Source: Cyclobacteriaceae bacterium (GTDB taxonomy: Bacteria; Bacteroidota; Bacteroidia; Cytophagales; Cyclobacteriaceae). From it: a stretch of 51,331 nucleotides of DNA. The DNA is taken from contig BQJT01000005.1 of assembly GCA_021604845.1 (NCBI GenBank), positions 1 through 51,331 on the forward strand, in the 5' to 3' direction. The translations under genes were made by a program, and so were the position numbers. The notes under the pieces were generated by a model that saw only the letters and a list, made by a program, of their open reading frames with translations, made no database searches and was not told the DNA's origin. Shown here one piece after another: positions 16,607-27,194 of the stretch (its first letter is position 1; every line of letters starts with the position of its first letter).

Positions 16607-16846
16607 ATGAAAACAATGACTTGTAAACAATTAGGCGGTGCCTGTGATAAGCAATTTCATGCCAGCACATTTGAGGAAATTGCCGACATGAGCAAAAAAC
16701 ATGGCACTGAAATGTTTCAAAAAGGAGATAAGGCTCATTTAGACGCCATAAACCAGATGCAGCAATTAATGAAATCTCCAAATGGTATGCAGGAGTGGTT
16801 TGAGGCTAAAAGAAAGGAATTTGAGAACCTGCCTGCCAATGAATAA
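16607..16846 (+). CDS. DUF1059 family small protein
   Basis: A 79-residue protein starting MKTMTCKQLGGACDKQFHAS, the DUF1059 signature, which includes two conserved cysteines (here Cys6 and Cys13) and the following TFEEIADMSKKHGTEMF helix. The family is small, soluble and of unknown function, often found near stress genes. The last 30 residues (MQQLMKSPNGMQEWFEAKRK) form a helical extension. It is preceded by the 12-bp inverted repeat and follows the trxA terminator, so it is transcribed separately. It converges with the kduD-like gene across 36 bp. Confidence 0.85.
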   Translation: MKTMTCKQLGGACDKQFHASTFEEIADMSKKHGTEMFQKGDKAHLDAINQMQQLMKSPNGMQEWFEAKRKEFENLPANE

Positions 16847-16882
16847 CCTCTTGTGCTGGCAACTTTTGCATCCGGAAAGGGC

Positions 16883-17653
16883 TTACCTGGCCAGCCAGCC
16901 TCCGTCAACGGAAAGAACCGTCCCGTGCAGGTAATCTGCCCCTGCAGACGCCAGGAAAACCACCGGACCTTTCAGATCTTCCAGCTCACCCCACTTTCCA
17001 GCAGGGATGCGCTCCAGCATAGCGGCACTTCTCTGTGGATCGGCACGAATACCAGCAGTGACTTCGGTCTTAAAATAACCCGGGGCAATGGCATTTACAT
17101 TTATTCCTTGACTAGCCCATTCGTTTGACAACGCCTTGGTAAGTCCTAAAATTCCGCTTTTTGAGGCTGTATAGGCAGGAACCTGCAATCCACCCTGGAA
17201 TGATAGCACAGAGGCCAGGTTGATGATCTTTCCAGGTTTATGTTTATCCACAAAGTGCCTGGCCGCGGCCTGTGACAGGTAAAATACAGTGTTCAGATTA
17301 ATGTCAAGTACTGCTTTCCAATCTTCCGCGCTAAACTCAAGAGCCGGAGACCTTCTGATAATTCCGGCATTGTTCACCAAAATATCAATACCTCCAAAAT
17401 GATCAACTGCTTGATTGATGATTTTCCTGGCTTTTTCGTTATCCATTTCAGCCAGATCCTGCCGCACGGCAATCGCTCTTTTACCCAAAGACTCAATTTG
17501 CTGAACCGTTTCGAAACAGTCAATACGGTCGATCAATAATACATCAGCGCCGGCTTCTGCCAAACCAATTGCAATCGCCTGGCCGATTCCCCTGAATGCA
17601 CCAGTCACCAGAGCTACTTTGCCTGCTAGTTGAAAAGATTCCAGTGTCTTCAA
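16883..17653 (-). CDS. kduD: 2-dehydro-3-deoxy-D-gluconate 5-dehydrogenase (KduD-like SDR)
   Basis: A 256-residue classical short-chain dehydrogenase. Cofactor loop TGAFRGIG (17-24), NNAGIIRRSP, catalytic Ser148, Tyr161 and Lys165 (in ASVLSFQGG and YTASKSG), then INVNAIAPGYFKTEVT and the C-terminal GGWLAR. The combination NNAGIIRR, LSFQGG, RIPAGKWG and VDGGWLAR is characteristic of KduD, which interconverts uronate-derived keto-deoxy sugars in pectin or alginate breakdown. No kduI or other uronate genes are adjacent, so the physiological substrate is inferred. The only suitable start is a TTG at 17653. It lies 45 bp downstream of the signalling operon in the same direction. Confidence 0.85.
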   Translation of the reverse strand: MKTLESFQLAGKVALVTGAFRGIGQAIAIGLAEAGADVLLIDRIDCFETVQQIESLGKRAIAVRQDLAEMDNEKARKIINQAVDHFGGIDILVNNAGIIRRSPALEFSAEDWKAVLDINLNTVFYLSQAAARHFVDKHKPGKIINLASVLSFQGGLQVPAYTASKSGILGLTKALSNEWASQGINVNAIAPGYFKTEVTAGIRADPQRSAAMLERIPAGKWGELEDLKGPVVFLASAGADYLHGTVLSVDGGWLAR

Positions 17654-17698
17654 ATTTTACTGAATAAATGTTAACCAAAGTTATCCCTGATTACAGGA

Positions 17699-18739
17699 TT
17701 ACTCCAACACTTCATAAATAACCATCGGCTTCGATTTGTTCTTTAGCTGAATCTCACCTATTTCTCTACACTTGAAAGACTCCTTGATCCACTGATATGA
17801 TTTTTCGCTGATAACGATCTGGCCTTCGTCAGCCACCGCCTGTAACCGTTGGGCCACGTTTACCTGGTCACCGATCACTGTATAGTCCAGCCTGCGTAAC
17901 TGTTCAGAACCTATATTTCCAGATATCATCTCGCCACTATTGATGCCTATGGTAACATCTGGACGATATGATCCGCTTCCCGACAAAGATGGCAAACTTT
18001 GAATCCCCTCTCTTACCGCTAAAGATGCATCAATGGCCCTGTCCAGGTGATAATCCCCTCGAAATACTGCCATCACCGCATCTCCGATAAACTTGTCCAC
18101 ATATCCGTCCTGCTCAATGATTTCCTTTACCATTACCTCAAAATAACTATTAAGCAGATGGACTACGGTATCAGGGCTTGCCGTTTCGCTGATAGCAGTA
18201 AACCCACAGATATCAATGAAAATAACCGATGCGTTCACCGTCTCGTTGGCCTTTAGTTTTGATTCATAGTCCTTGCCTTCCATGAAATTCAAAACCGATT
18301 CATCCACATACATTTTCAGTATGTTGTTCTCTCTGACAGCAGCTAAAGTTTTTCTCAATTGCCGTACATAATCCAAGGTTTTTTCCATGGTAATGGACAA
18401 GTCACTAAAGTCGATGGGTTTGGTTATAAAATCGAAGGCACCCCTGTTCATTGCGGTTCGAATATTGTCCATGTCTCCATAGGCTGAAACCATAACAGAT
18501 TTTATTAACGGTGATGATTCACTGAGATGACCGAGCAAGGTAAGGCCGTCCATTTCAGGCATATTAATATCACTTAGCACTATATCAACGTCTTCTGCGG
18601 TTTTTAAGGCGGTCAACGCTTCTTTGCCATTGCCAGCGAATAAAAACTCATATTCCTTGGCGCGAATCTGCTTCCTGAATTTTTGTTTGATGAGTACTTC
18701 TAAATCCTTTTCATCATCGACCACTAATATTTTTGCCAT
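17699..18739 (-). CDS. Receiver domain fused to class III adenylate/guanylate cyclase
   Basis: 346 residues. Residues 1-125 are a response-regulator receiver (DD pair at 8-9, phosphoacceptor Asp57 in [12 protein letters not shown], Lys107 in ITKPIDF). A short helix leads to a class III cyclase domain (about 165-345) with metal-binding Asp176 ([11 protein letters not shown]) and Asp220 ([12 protein letters not shown]), base-selecting Lys216 and Thr287, and Asn294/Arg298 of the transition-state motif (NVAQRLQ). Thr in place of Asp at the second base-contact position is the class IIIb pattern, often bicarbonate-responsive adenylate cyclases. It is the last gene of the four-gene kinase operon; its ATG overlaps the stop of the receiver gene by one base. 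Product is probably cAMP; cGMP is not excluded. Confidence 0.92.
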   Translation of the reverse strand: MAKILVVDDEKDLEVLIKQKFRKQIRAKEYEFLFAGNGKEALTALKTAEDVDIVLSDINMPEMDGLTLLGHLSESSPLIKSVMVSAYGDMDNIRTAMNRGAFDFITKPIDFSDLSITMEKTLDYVRQLRKTLAAVRENNILKMYVDESVLNFMEGKDYESKLKANETVNASVIFIDICGFTAISETASPDTVVHLLNSYFEVMVKEIIEQDGYVDKFIGDAVMAVFRGDYHLDRAIDASLAVREGIQSLPSLSGSGSYRPDVTIGINSGEMISGNIGSEQLRRLDYTVIGDQVNVAQRLQAVADEGQIVISEKSYQWIKESFKCREIGEIQLKNKSKPMVIYEVLE

Positions 18740-19113
18740 TAGCTTAAAGTCTTCAATTTTGCTTTTAATTCACCGAAATCCACTGGCTTGGTTAAAAAGT
18801 CATCAGCACCCAATCTTTGTGCAGTGGCATAGTTTTCTTCATCTCCATAGGCTGTGATCATCATTACCACCGGTGGTGGTTTCAAATAGTTAGTTTTTAT
18901 CTTCTCGAGCAGTTCCAATCCGCTCATCCCTGGCATATTGATATCAGAAAGGATCAGCACGGCCTCATGCACGTGGTGATTTAGGTAGGACAATGCTTCC
19001 TCACCTGAAAAAGCAAAAGCGAATTCTATTTCCCCGCTTTTGATTTCTTTTCGGAATCTTTGTTTAAAAAGAAGCTGTACATCCTTCTCGTCGTCAACTA
19101 CTAGAATTTTCAT
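18739..19113 (-). CDS. Stand-alone response regulator (receiver only)
   Basis: 124 residues forming a single CheY-like receiver: [11 protein letters not shown] at the start, phosphoacceptor Asp57 in [13 protein letters not shown], Thr in [10 protein letters not shown] and the conserved Lys in LTKPVDF. There is no output domain, so it may act as a phosphate shuttle or bind a partner protein. It is 48% or so similar by eye to the receiver of the next gene (estimated, not computed), with the same unusual KQxFRKxI segment after the DDE motif, so one arose from the other. It lies 9 bp after the membrane kinase gene and overlaps the cyclase gene by one base. Confidence 0.93.
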   Translation of the reverse strand: MKILVVDDEKDVQLLFKQRFRKEIKSGEIEFAFAFSGEEALSYLNHHVHEAVLILSDINMPGMSGLELLEKIKTNYLKPPPVVMMITAYGDEENYATAQRLGADDFLTKPVDFGELKAKLKTLS

Positions 19114-19122
19114 TTGGTATTA

Positions 19123-20469
19123 CTATGTTTTAGGTAATATAATGGTAAAAATTGATCCCGCCTGTCCGGCAGGCAGGCCTTCACCTTTGTTACTTTCAAC
19201 CGTTAGTTGACCCATATGCCCTTTGGTCACAATGTCATAACTTAGGCTTAGTCCCAACCCGGTTCCCTTACCGGCAGGTTTAGTTGTAAAGAAAGGTTGA
19301 AAGATCTTATCTTTTATATCATCCGGAATGCCTGGACCGTTATCTTCTACACTGATCTCGATGTTCTTTGCCCCATTCCTGGTGGTGACCACAACTTCAG
19401 GCTTATCCACATTCCTCACTGCCTGAAAAGCATTATTGATCAGGTTCAATAAAACTCTTCCAATATCTTGAGCAACCACATTTATTTTAGGAAGATCGTC
19501 CGCCAGCACTGTTTTAAAAGTGGCATTGAAAGATTTGTCTTTGGCCCTGAAACCATGATATGCCAGCCGTAGATACTCATCCGCCAATACATTGATATCC
19601 GTAAGTTCTTTATTCCCTGTGCTGGTGCGGGAATGCTGTAACATACTTTTAACAATGGCTTCTGCCCGCTTGCCGTGGTGCATGATCTTATCTTCATTTT
19701 CAAGGATATCCTGAGTGATTGCCAGCACCGACTCCCGGTCCCCTTTTACCTGTGCCTCCTTTAACTCCTCGATCAATTCCTTATTCACCTCTGAGAAATT
19801 GTTAACAAAATTCAGTGGGTTCTGTATCTCATGGGCAATCCCCGCGGTCAATTCACCAAGGGAAGCCATCTTTTCTGAATGGATCAGTTGATTTTGGGTT
19901 TCTTTTAGCTCTAAAAGTGCCTGTTGTAATTCTTCCTTTTGTTTGGTTAGCTCTGAAGTGCGTTGGACTACCTGCACTTCCAAATCTGCCTTCAATTGGG
20001 CCATTATTTTATTCTGCTTTTCTTCTTGAAGTGTCTTTTCTCTTTCTCTTGCCAGCGCTTTGTTTTGCTTATTGGTGATAATGAGCATTACAATCATCCA
20101 TATTACAGAAAACACACCGGCAACATCAAAAACATCTTCCCATTCCTGATAGAACTCGTTGTTTGCCAATATGGTGACTTTGGTCAAAAATGAAACGATG
20201 ATGAAAGGCAAAACAGCCACAAACACTGATCTTCGTTCCCTGAATTCAGGGTTCCAATAGATTAAATAAGCTATGAACAACAACAGCGGGTAGCTTAGCC
20301 AGGTAGTGACCTGATTAATTTCATCCGAGATAATTTCAACTGCCAACAACACCAGGGAAGCGATCATTCCAGCTTTTAGTATTTGGTCCCACCGGGGTAG
20401 GGAGTCTGAACTGCGCAAGGATCTATGCAGGTATCGGAACATAAAAAAAGCCAGTATAAATTCTCCCAT
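19123..20469 (-). CDS. Membrane sensor histidine kinase with palindromic in-frame insert
   Basis: 448 residues. Four hydrophobic segments (about 34-49, 58-71, 82-100, 116-131) anchor it; a coiled coil (about 133-195) leads to the HisKA-like domain with His213 in [19 protein letters not shown] and an ATPase domain with DNGPGIPDDIKDKIF and [14 protein letters not shown]. The kinase core is a close paralogue of that in the 2182-residue neighbour. Seven residues, LPAGQAG (432-438), sit between KGEG and SIFTIILP where the paralogue has none; they are encoded by a GC-rich imperfect palindrome at 19156-19176. The insert is just before the last strand of the ATPase fold and does not break the frame. 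It is second in the four-gene operon, 18 bp after the large kinase. Confidence 0.92.
   Translation of the reverse strand: MGEFILAFFMFRYLHRSLRSSDSLPRWDQILKAGMIASLVLLAVEIISDEINQVTTWLSYPLLLFIAYLIYWNPEFRERRSVFVAVLPFIIVSFLTKVTILANNEFYQEWEDVFDVAGVFSVIWMIVMLIITNKQNKALAREREKTLQEEKQNKIMAQLKADLEVQVVQRTSELTKQKEELQQALLELKETQNQLIHSEKMASLGELTAGIAHEIQNPLNFVNNFSEVNKELIEELKEAQVKGDRESVLAITQDILENEDKIMHHGKRAEAIVKSMLQHSRTSTGNKELTDINVLADEYLRLAYHGFRAKDKSFNATFKTVLADDLPKINVVAQDIGRVLLNLINNAFQAVRNVDKPEVVVTTRNGAKNIEISVEDNGPGIPDDIKDKIFQPFFTTKPAGKGTGLGLSLSYDIVTKGHMGQLTVESNKGEGLPAGQAGSIFTIILPKT
19156..19176 (-). repeat. 21-bp palindromic repeat inserted in a kinase gene
   Basis: The seven codons for LPAGQAG form an imperfect palindrome on the minus strand (core GCCTGCCGGACAGGC) and are much richer in G+C than the gene around them. 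From memory, repeats of the CCTGCCTGCCGGCAGGCAGG type are scattered in many Bacteroidota genomes. The length of 21 bp keeps the frame. Confidence 0.7.
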
Positions 20470-20487
20470 CAGTAAACGATTAACGAT

Positions 20488-23400
20488 TTAGGTCGGAAGG
20501 CAAATTACGAATTCCGTTCCTTTTTCACTTGATTTTACCTCTATGGTACCTCCATGCCCCTTAGTCACAATATCATAGCTCAGGCTCAACCCCAGCCCGG
20601 TTCCCTCGCCGGCGGCTTTGGTGGTAAAGAACGGTTGGAAAATTTTATCCTTGATTTCTTCTGGAATCCCTGGGCCATTATCGATTATACTTACCTCTAT
20701 GCCCTTTTCACCATGCCTGGTAGTAACCACTACTTCCGGATTCGTAACATGCTTTACCGCCTGAAAAGCATTATTGACCAAATTCAATATAACCCTGCCG
20801 ATATCCTGAGAAACAATATCAATCTTAGGAAGATCGTGCACCAGCTCCGTTTTGAAATTTGCATTAAACGATTTGTCCTTAGCTCTGAACCCATGATAAG
20901 CCAGCCGCAAATACTCATCAGCCAGTACATTTATGTCTGTTAATACCTTCTCCTCGGAACTGGCTCTTGAGTGGTCCAGCATACCTTTTACGATGCCACT
21001 GGCTCTTTTACCGTGGTGCGCAATTTTATCTAGGTTCTGTATCAAATCGTTTATGAGTTCAACTACTTCTGCTGGATTCCCGCTTTCTATTTCATCTTTC
21101 ATTTCAATAAGAAGTTCGGTACTCACCTCAGAAAAATTATTGACGAAATTTAGTGGGTTCTGTATCTCATGGGCAATTCCTGCGGTAAGCTCCCCCAGGG
21201 AAGCCATTTTTTCGGAGTGGATCAGTTGGTTTTGAGCGGACTTTAATTCAGATAATGTATTCTCAACACTTTGCTTGGCTTCTTCTAACTGCACGAAATC
21301 CTCGTATCTGGAGTAGGCCACAGAGAAGGCATCGGCTAGTGACTTTACCAGCTCAATCTGATCACCGGACAAAGGTTCGGAGCTCCCTACATATAACATT
21401 CCTTGCTTAAACGGGACCTGGTGCAGGTTTAGGTTTTTAGGAGGTTTTTCTCCCATCTGGTAGGTCTTTAGGTTTTTTATAAGGCCCCTGTTTTTAAGAG
21501 ATTTCGTAAAGTTCCTAAATTGTTGCTGATCCCAGTGCATGCGATGTACGGCCTGCGTTTGCCAATGACTAATCGCCTCATGAACCAACGGTATTTCTTT
21601 TTCATCAAAACCCAGGTGTAAAGCTGCCAGTGGTTCACCTTCGGGAGTAGACAGGTACATATGGACCGTCTCACTAGGTTCATCAATTATAAATACCCCG
21701 CATCGAAAAAATGGCACCCCAAGCGAGGTCAGTTCCCTCCATACCAGAGGCGTGATACGCTGAAGATCATCAGTATATCGCATGGAAGCAATTTCTGCGC
21801 GTACCCTGTCCAGGGAAGATTGTTTGATGGCCTCCTTTTCACGGGCTTCCGCTTTTTTTAAATCCAGATACCGCCCGTAGGTTAAGGTAAAGACATTGGT
21901 AAACTTTTGAAAGATATCGGAGGCTTCCTCGGTAAAATAATCCTCCGTAAATGCGAATAAAGCCCCTTCCTTAAAAAGAAACCCGTTTGAAATGTGTCGA
22001 TCAGGCAGGCCTTTGCCAATTGGAACACTATAGTTTGGCATGTTATTTAAGTCCTGATAATAGCGTTGAGCATCTTTTCCCTTAAGCTCATAAGTAAAAA
22101 TGTCCTTACCGGCTTTCCAATGTTCAAAAAGCTGATTCACCATAGGGTGGAAAGTCATGTCCACAATGCCGGATACATTAAATACCTCACCGCCGGATGA
22201 TGTTGAGGCTGTCCATACTTCCATGGTTTTATTCTCCTTAATAATAGATACGCCACATCTGAAAGTCTCAATACCGAGGTTCTCTAATTCCTGAAAGAGC
22301 ACCATAGTGGCTTTACCTACATCATCGCTTGAATGCATGGCCATGGTACTGGATCGTACACGCTCCAACGCTGCCTCCACGCGCGCTTCACGTGCTTGTA
22401 ATTCTGCCTTTTCCAGGTCAAGAAATCGGCGATAGGCAAGATCAAAGACCTGGGCAGCTCGTAGCTGCATATCGCAAGCCTCATCAGAAGGTGGTTCATC
22501 AGCGATCATCAATAAAGCGCCGCCGGTAAACTTGGAGAAATGATAATACAGAACTTTAGGTACTACGATTTTTCCATTTTTATCATAGTCGATAACCGCT
22601 GGCGCCACACCGTTTTCCAGCACCCGATACCAGTCTTTTAGCATTTTACCTCGGGATTCAATCAGATAGCTGCTCTGGTTGGAATGATAACAGTCCATCA
22701 CTTCCCGGGTCCAGGAACAGGCATCTTTAGGCACCAGCGCCCTATCCATTACCCAACTTGTCTCATCTCCGGTAGAACGGTAGGAATACCAGGCATCAAA
22801 TGTAGGTAAGTCATCCGGATAAATATGAATTATTGATGCTTCCAGTTCTTTCTGGCCCAACTGGGCTAACTGGTCATGCAAAACTTCAGCCACTGAGAAC
22901 AGGTCATTGGAAGAATGCATGGCCATGGCCGCAGCACGTACCCGTTCCAGAGCCGCTTCAATTTGGGCTTCACGGGCTTGCTCTTCTGCTTGTTTGAGGT
23001 CAAGGAAACGAGTATAAGTTTGTTCGAATACCTTTGCAAAGCGTATTCCGATATCTATCTTATCTCTTGAAAGTTTGTCGCCACCAACCAGTAATAGGTA
23101 TCCGTGTTTGAAATTATAGGTCTGCAGGGTTAATCTGAGGGGTGAAAGTGATATCAGCTCTTGAGCTGATAAGTGGAAGTTTATACTATTTTCCGCAATG
23201 TATGTTTGGTGCGCTATGGTCTCCTTTTCATTTAATTCTACCACATGATAGGATTCTTGTTTTTCCCAGCTTGAGGTGAGCGAACGCATGACCTTGGTTT
23301 CATCCCTAGGTATACCCATGGGTTTCTTCATCATGGATTTGCTATCTGTTTCTACAGCTACCATATAGTACCAGTCGATTTTTTCGTCTTTATTCACTAA

Positions 23401-26400
23401 AGTGATTCCACTGGTTACAGATGTTACATCAAGCTTAGAGAGTTCTTGGTACAACAGAGCCCCCACTTCCAGCATTTCCTCACTTTTCTGCATTCCCATT
23501 GTACGCGACCTCACCCGCTCCAACGCAGCTTCAATTTTAGCTTCCCGGGCCTGCGCTTCAGCCTTTTTGATGTCTTCGAAACGGGTATAGGATTGCTTGA
23601 ATACCCGACCAAAACGCTGAAAAATACTTTTACCCTGATCAGACATAGGCCTGGTCCCAGCAGCACAGATCAACCCATATTGATTGCAGGTAGTGGTGGT
23701 GAACATTTTACCGGGTGACTGCATGGAGGATTTAGCTTTTGGGGGAAGATTCTTGAACTCGGATTCCTCAAACAAGTATCGGTCCCAACTCTGTTTCAGC
23801 TTACCTTTTATTTCCAGTTCAAAAAGAGATTCTTTTGACCTCCAGGCTTTAATGAATTTCTTATAATAAGGGTGGGGGGAATTAGGGAAAAAATAGTACT
23901 CAGAACCTTCTGGTACATCAGAGCTAGCGATCCATGCCTGCGCTGATTCTGATTCCTGATCTATTATCCAAATAATACACCTTTCCAATTCTACATCCAA
24001 TGAGGTTAATTCTGTAAATATTTTGCCTAAAACATTAGCTATTTCAGCTGACTCTTGCATGGCCATGGACCTGGATCTTACTCTTTCTAGAGCAGCTTCG
24101 ACCTGTGCCTCACGGGCCTGAGCTTCAGCAATTTTTAGGTCAAGAAAACGTTGGTAGGCCAAATTAAATACTGCAGCAGCCCTTTTTTGCAGATCTTTTG
24201 ACTCCTGCGAGGGTTCCTGATAGGATACCATAACCAAGGCCCCGCCGGTGAAATCACTAAAGTGAAAATATTGCTCTTTGGGTAATTGTTGACGATATGA
24301 TTTTATTTGCTTAGGTGCCACAAATGCCACTTCTTTTTGCCATTCCCTCAGTCTTTTGCCTGAAGCAAAAATGGTGTATTCATTTTGATTTGAATCATGC
24401 TTCTGGATAAACTCTTGCGCCAAGGCCGAGGTATTAATACGGATCTTTGAAATACCCGTTAAAATCTTTCTTTTTCCTTTTCCGGTGGGTACAAAGGCCC
24501 ACCAGGTATCGAAGGTTGGTGCTTCTTTGGTATAAATGTGAACCGCGGATACTGCTAACTCTGGTTGTCCAAGTAAGCCCATCTCTTCCCTCATTACCTC
24601 GGCAACTTCCAGGATTTCATCTGAAGAATGCATGGCCAATGCCCGCGCTCTTACTCTTTCCAGAGCCGCTTCAATCTGAGCTTCCCGGGCTTGCTCTTCT
24701 GCTTTTTTCAGATCTTCAAACCTGCGATAAGCCATATCAAAAACTCCGGCCAATCTTTTAAATACCGACCAGGTTTCTTCACTCAATGGCTCTACTGATG
24801 GCGCCCCCAGGATCCCGTTTGAAAATGCAACACCGTTCACATACAGTCTATGAAGGTCCAAACTTCTAAATTCTTCAGCGAGATGGGGCAACATCGGAGC
24901 AAACCAATCGATAAATTCATTCAGACGTTTCTCGTTACATATCGCCGAAAAATTCTTTTCTCCCGCCCTGTAATACTTATCCCATTCACGATACACCCAA
25001 ATACAATGTTGGTCATGGGTGGTGTGTGTGAGTGTCACTTTTCTTTCTCCCGTCACTAAATCGGAAAATGCCGCCCAAGCATCAAAAGTGCTTTGATCAT
25101 CATCATTTACATGAATGGCGCAGCCAGGTAGCCCTTCAAGCTTCAGCTCATCCAGTTGTTCCCATATCACCAATGCAATCTCCGGCAGTTCCTTACTATG
25201 CTGCATAGCCATGGTACGTGACCTAACCCTTTCCAGAGCCGCTTCGATTTGGGCCTCCCGGGCTTGTTCTTCGGCTTTTTTCAGATCCAGAAAACGGGTA
25301 TAGGTCTGCTCAAAGACTGAAGCAATCCGGGTAAAAATTGAATATGATTCCGGCACCGGCTCAAAAGTAATAAACAGTAGATGACCGTATTTTAAATAAG
25401 CTACATGATCAATTTGAAAGGATGGAAAAGGAATTCCTTTGGCTTTCATTTCCTTCAAAGACTCCCCTACTACGGGTAAAGTACATAAATACTGGTAGTG
25501 CTTCTGACAAGCTCTGCCTTCAAATTGTTTGACATACAGTGATTCTCCCTTTTTCCCTTCCTGATAATACTCAAGAAATATATTTTCCCTTTTCAGCTTA
25601 TAGGTTGGGAACGCAGCTTCATGATTGCTAAACCATTCTGTGGCTGTGTCTGAGTCTTCATCATAAATATGATAGGCACACCCCCAGGTTTCGATGCCCA
25701 AAGACTTTACCTGTTGTGCTAGCAACAAGGAAGCGTCCGCTAATTCATCACTATGCTGCATGGCCATGGTACGTGCCCGGACTCGTTCCAGGGCCAGTTC
25801 AATTTCTGCCTCACGGGTTTGCTCTTCAGCTTTTTTTAGGTCAAGGAATCTTTTATAAGCCAAATCAAAAACCGCTGCGGCCCGCTTTTGAAGAATTTTT
25901 GATTCCTCGGCAGGTTCTGTATACGTTACCATAAGCAAAGACCCACCGGAGAAATCAGAGAAATGATATATATGCTTCTCAGGGAGCACTCCCTTAAAAT
26001 ATTTTATGATCTCTGGGGCCTGTTTGGCCAGTTGTGCTAACCATTCTTTTAGCTTCTTCCCCTTGGCCACAATGGTATATTCTTTAGCCGTAGATCTGAA
26101 TGCCTTTACGCACTCTCTTGCTACTTCAGATTCTTTATAGCTGAATTTTGCTACACCTTGCACTATCTTTCCCTGGTTTTTGCCCGGTGGACGCATGGCG
26201 TACCAGGACTGAAATGCTTCGGAGTCTTCAGGGTATATATGTATAACCGATGCTTCCAGGTCGGGCTGACCCAGCAAACCCATTTGTTCACGGAGTACCA
26301 GTGCCACTTCATAGAGTTCATATGAAGAATGCATGGCTAGGGCTCTGGCTCTTACCCGCTCCAATGCTGCTTCGATTTGAGCCTCCCGGGCTTGTGCTTC

Positions 26401-27036
26401 GGCTTTCTTAAGGTCTTCGAATCGTCGATACGCCTGGTCAAATACTGCCGCAAGTTTCTTGAAAACGGACCAGGTTTCTTCACTCAGGGGTTCTAAAGAG
26501 TGGGCTCCTATAATGCCATTTGAAAAGGCTACCCCACTCGCGTACAACTGACTCAGCTGTTGGTTCCTCAACTCCTTCGCCATTGATGGCAGGTATTGTT
26601 CAACCCAGTCAATAAACTCATTCAGCTGACGCTTATTGCAAACTGCAGTAAAGGAAGAATCTCCCGCATGATAGTGCTGGTACCACACCTTGAACATCCA
26701 AATACAATCCTGCTGGTCAGTGCCCCTTCTGAGCTTCATTTCCTTCTTTCCATTCACCACCTCCGGAAATGCTCCCCAAACGTCAAAGGTCCCGTTCTCA
26801 TCATCGTTTACGTGGATGGCACAACCGGGCAACTCTTTTAACTTTAACCGGTTCAGTTGTTCCCATAGTACCAACGCCACTTCCGATAACTCCTCGCTGG
26901 ATTTCATGGCCATAGTGCGTGCCCGCACTCTTTCCAGGGCCGCTTCAATTGCCAGCTGCCGTTTTAATGCATTATTTTCCGCTTTCAAATCAGGGGTAAT
27001 ACCCCCGGGTTTTTTGGTGAGTTTTTCTTGGTTCAT
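20488..27036 (-). CDS. Giant soluble histidine kinase with ten tandem GAF-like sensor modules
   Basis: 2182 residues, no signal peptide or membrane segment, so cytosolic. Ten modules of 185-194 residues each begin with a signalling helix of the form [14 protein letters not shown]; the ERVRAR hexamer or its variant sits at residues 35, 226, 417, 602, 793, 984, 1173, 1364, 1558 and 1743. The following ~150 residues of each module look GAF-like (strand-rich core, then a helix ending [17 protein letters not shown]). By sequence the modules fall into types in the order A B C A B D E B F G. The C-terminus (about 1931-2182) is a HisKA/ATPase core with His1956 in [29 protein letters not shown] and [14 protein letters not shown]. 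It is first in the operon and probably senses several small molecules; ligands are unknown. The GAF assignment is inference. Confidence 0.9.
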   Translation of the reverse strand: MNQEKLTKKPGGITPDLKAENNALKRQLAIEAALERVRARTMAMKSSEELSEVALVLWEQLNRLKLKELPGCAIHVNDDENGTFDVWGAFPEVVNGKKEMKLRRGTDQQDCIWMFKVWYQHYHAGDSSFTAVCNKRQLNEFIDWVEQYLPSMAKELRNQQLSQLYASGVAFSNGIIGAHSLEPLSEETWSVFKKLAAVFDQAYRRFEDLKKAEAQAREAQIEAALERVRARALAMHSSYELYEVALVLREQMGLLGQPDLEASVIHIYPEDSEAFQSWYAMRPPGKNQGKIVQGVAKFSYKESEVARECVKAFRSTAKEYTIVAKGKKLKEWLAQLAKQAPEIIKYFKGVLPEKHIYHFSDFSGGSLLMVTYTEPAEESKILQKRAAAVFDLAYKRFLDLKKAEEQTREAEIELALERVRARTMAMQHSDELADASLLLAQQVKSLGIETWGCAYHIYDEDSDTATEWFSNHEAAFPTYKLKRENIFLEYYQEGKKGESLYVKQFEGRACQKHYQYLCTLPVVGESLKEMKAKGIPFPSFQIDHVAYLKYGHLLFITFEPVPESYSIFTRIASVFEQTYTRFLDLKKAEEQAREAQIEAALERVRSRTMAMQHSKELPEIALVIWEQLDELKLEGLPGCAIHVNDDDQSTFDAWAAFSDLVTGERKVTLTHTTHDQHCIWVYREWDKYYRAGEKNFSAICNEKRLNEFIDWFAPMLPHLAEEFRSLDLHRLYVNGVAFSNGILGAPSVEPLSEETWSVFKRLAGVFDMAYRRFEDLKKAEEQAREAQIEAALERVRARALAMHSSDEILEVAEVMREEMGLLGQPELAVSAVHIYTKEAPTFDTWWAFVPTGKGKRKILTGISKIRINTSALAQEFIQKHDSNQNEYTIFASGKRLREWQKEVAFVAPKQIKSYRQQLPKEQYFHFSDFTGGALVMVSYQEPSQESKDLQKRAAAVFNLAYQRFLDLKIAEAQAREAQVEAALERVRSRSMAMQESAEIANVLGKIFTELTSLDVELERCIIWIIDQESESAQAWIASSDVPEGSEYYFFPNSPHPYYKKFIKAWRSKESLFELEIKGKLKQSWDRYLFEESEFKNLPPKAKSSMQSPGKMFTTTTCNQYGLICAAGTRPMSDQGKSIFQRFGRVFKQSYTRFEDIKKAEAQAREAKIEAALERVRSRTMGMQKSEEMLEVGALLYQELSKLDVTSVTSGITLVNKDEKIDWYYMVAVETDSKSMMKKPMGIPRDETKVMRSLTSSWEKQESYHVVELNEKETIAHQTYIAENSINFHLSAQELISLSPLRLTLQTYNFKHGYLLLVGGDKLSRDKIDIGIRFAKVFEQTYTRFLDLKQAEEQAREAQIEAALERVRAAAMAMHSSNDLFSVAEVLHDQLAQLGQKELEASIIHIYPDDLPTFDAWYSYRSTGDETSWVMDRALVPKDACSWTREVMDCYHSNQSSYLIESRGKMLKDWYRVLENGVAPAVIDYDKNGKIVVPKVLYYHFSKFTGGALLMIADEPPSDEACDMQLRAAQVFDLAYRRFLDLEKAELQAREARVEAALERVRSSTMAMHSSDDVGKATMVLFQELENLGIETFRCGVSIIKENKTMEVWTASTSSGGEVFNVSGIVDMTFHPMVNQLFEHWKAGKDIFTYELKGKDAQRYYQDLNNMPNYSVPIGKGLPDRHISNGFLFKEGALFAFTEDYFTEEASDIFQKFTNVFTLTYGRYLDLKKAEAREKEAIKQSSLDRVRAEIASMRYTDDLQRITPLVWRELTSLGVPFFRCGVFIIDEPSETVHMYLSTPEGEPLAALHLGFDEKEIPLVHEAISHWQTQAVHRMHWDQQQFRNFTKSLKNRGLIKNLKTYQMGEKPPKNLNLHQVPFKQGMLYVGSSEPLSGDQIELVKSLADAFSVAYSRYEDFVQLEEAKQSVENTLSELKSAQNQLIHSEKMASLGELTAGIAHEIQNPLNFVNNFSEVSTELLIEMKDEIESGNPAEVVELINDLIQNLDKIAHHGKRASGIVKGMLDHSRASSEEKVLTDINVLADEYLRLAYHGFRAKDKSFNANFKTELVHDLPKIDIVSQDIGRVILNLVNNAFQAVKHVTNPEVVVTTRHGEKGIEVSIIDNGPGIPEEIKDKIFQPFFTTKAAGEGTGLGLSLSYDIVTKGHGGTIEVKSSEKGTEFVICLPT
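21793..26937 (-). repeat. Ten tandem coding repeats (about 555-582 bp each)
   Basis: Repeat units begin, on the minus strand, near 26934, 26361, 25788, 25233, 24660, 24087, 23520, 22947, 22365 and 21810 (positions of the ERVRAR codons). The 70-bp helix linker (coding [14 protein letters not shown]) is nearly identical between several copies at DNA level, which makes this stretch prone to unequal recombination and to assembly collapse. Confidence 0.88.
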
Positions 27037-27050
27037 ATCAACCAGTTAGA

Positions 27051-27058
27051 CAAAAGTA
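27051..27058 (-). promoter_or_regulatory. Possible -7 box for the kinase operon
   Basis: TACTTTTG on the minus strand matches TAnnTTTG and lies 14 bp before the ATG of the giant kinase. No TTTG is found 19 bp upstream, so confidence is modest. Confidence 0.35.
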
Positions 27059-27194
27059 TAAGGTCATCAGTAGGTGCCTCCGAATTTGGAAGTGCGCATT
27101 CATACGGTTATCCCAATTTAACATTATTCAGGAAACCTAAAACATTTCTATTTGTAGTTATTGCACTGTCAAAGGCCAGACCATCAAAACTTTA

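Noticed and set aside
22005-22025. GGCAGGCC-rich codons (GLPDRH) in the giant kinase, similar to the LPAGQAG palindrome
   Set aside because: No palindrome of similar length, and no paralogous module shows an insertion at that point; ordinary coding sequence.
19123-27036. Signalling operon as a mobile or recently acquired island
   Set aside because: No inverted repeats, integrase or tRNA nearby and codon use looks like that of the neighbours; the duplication of kinase cores is explained by local gene duplication.
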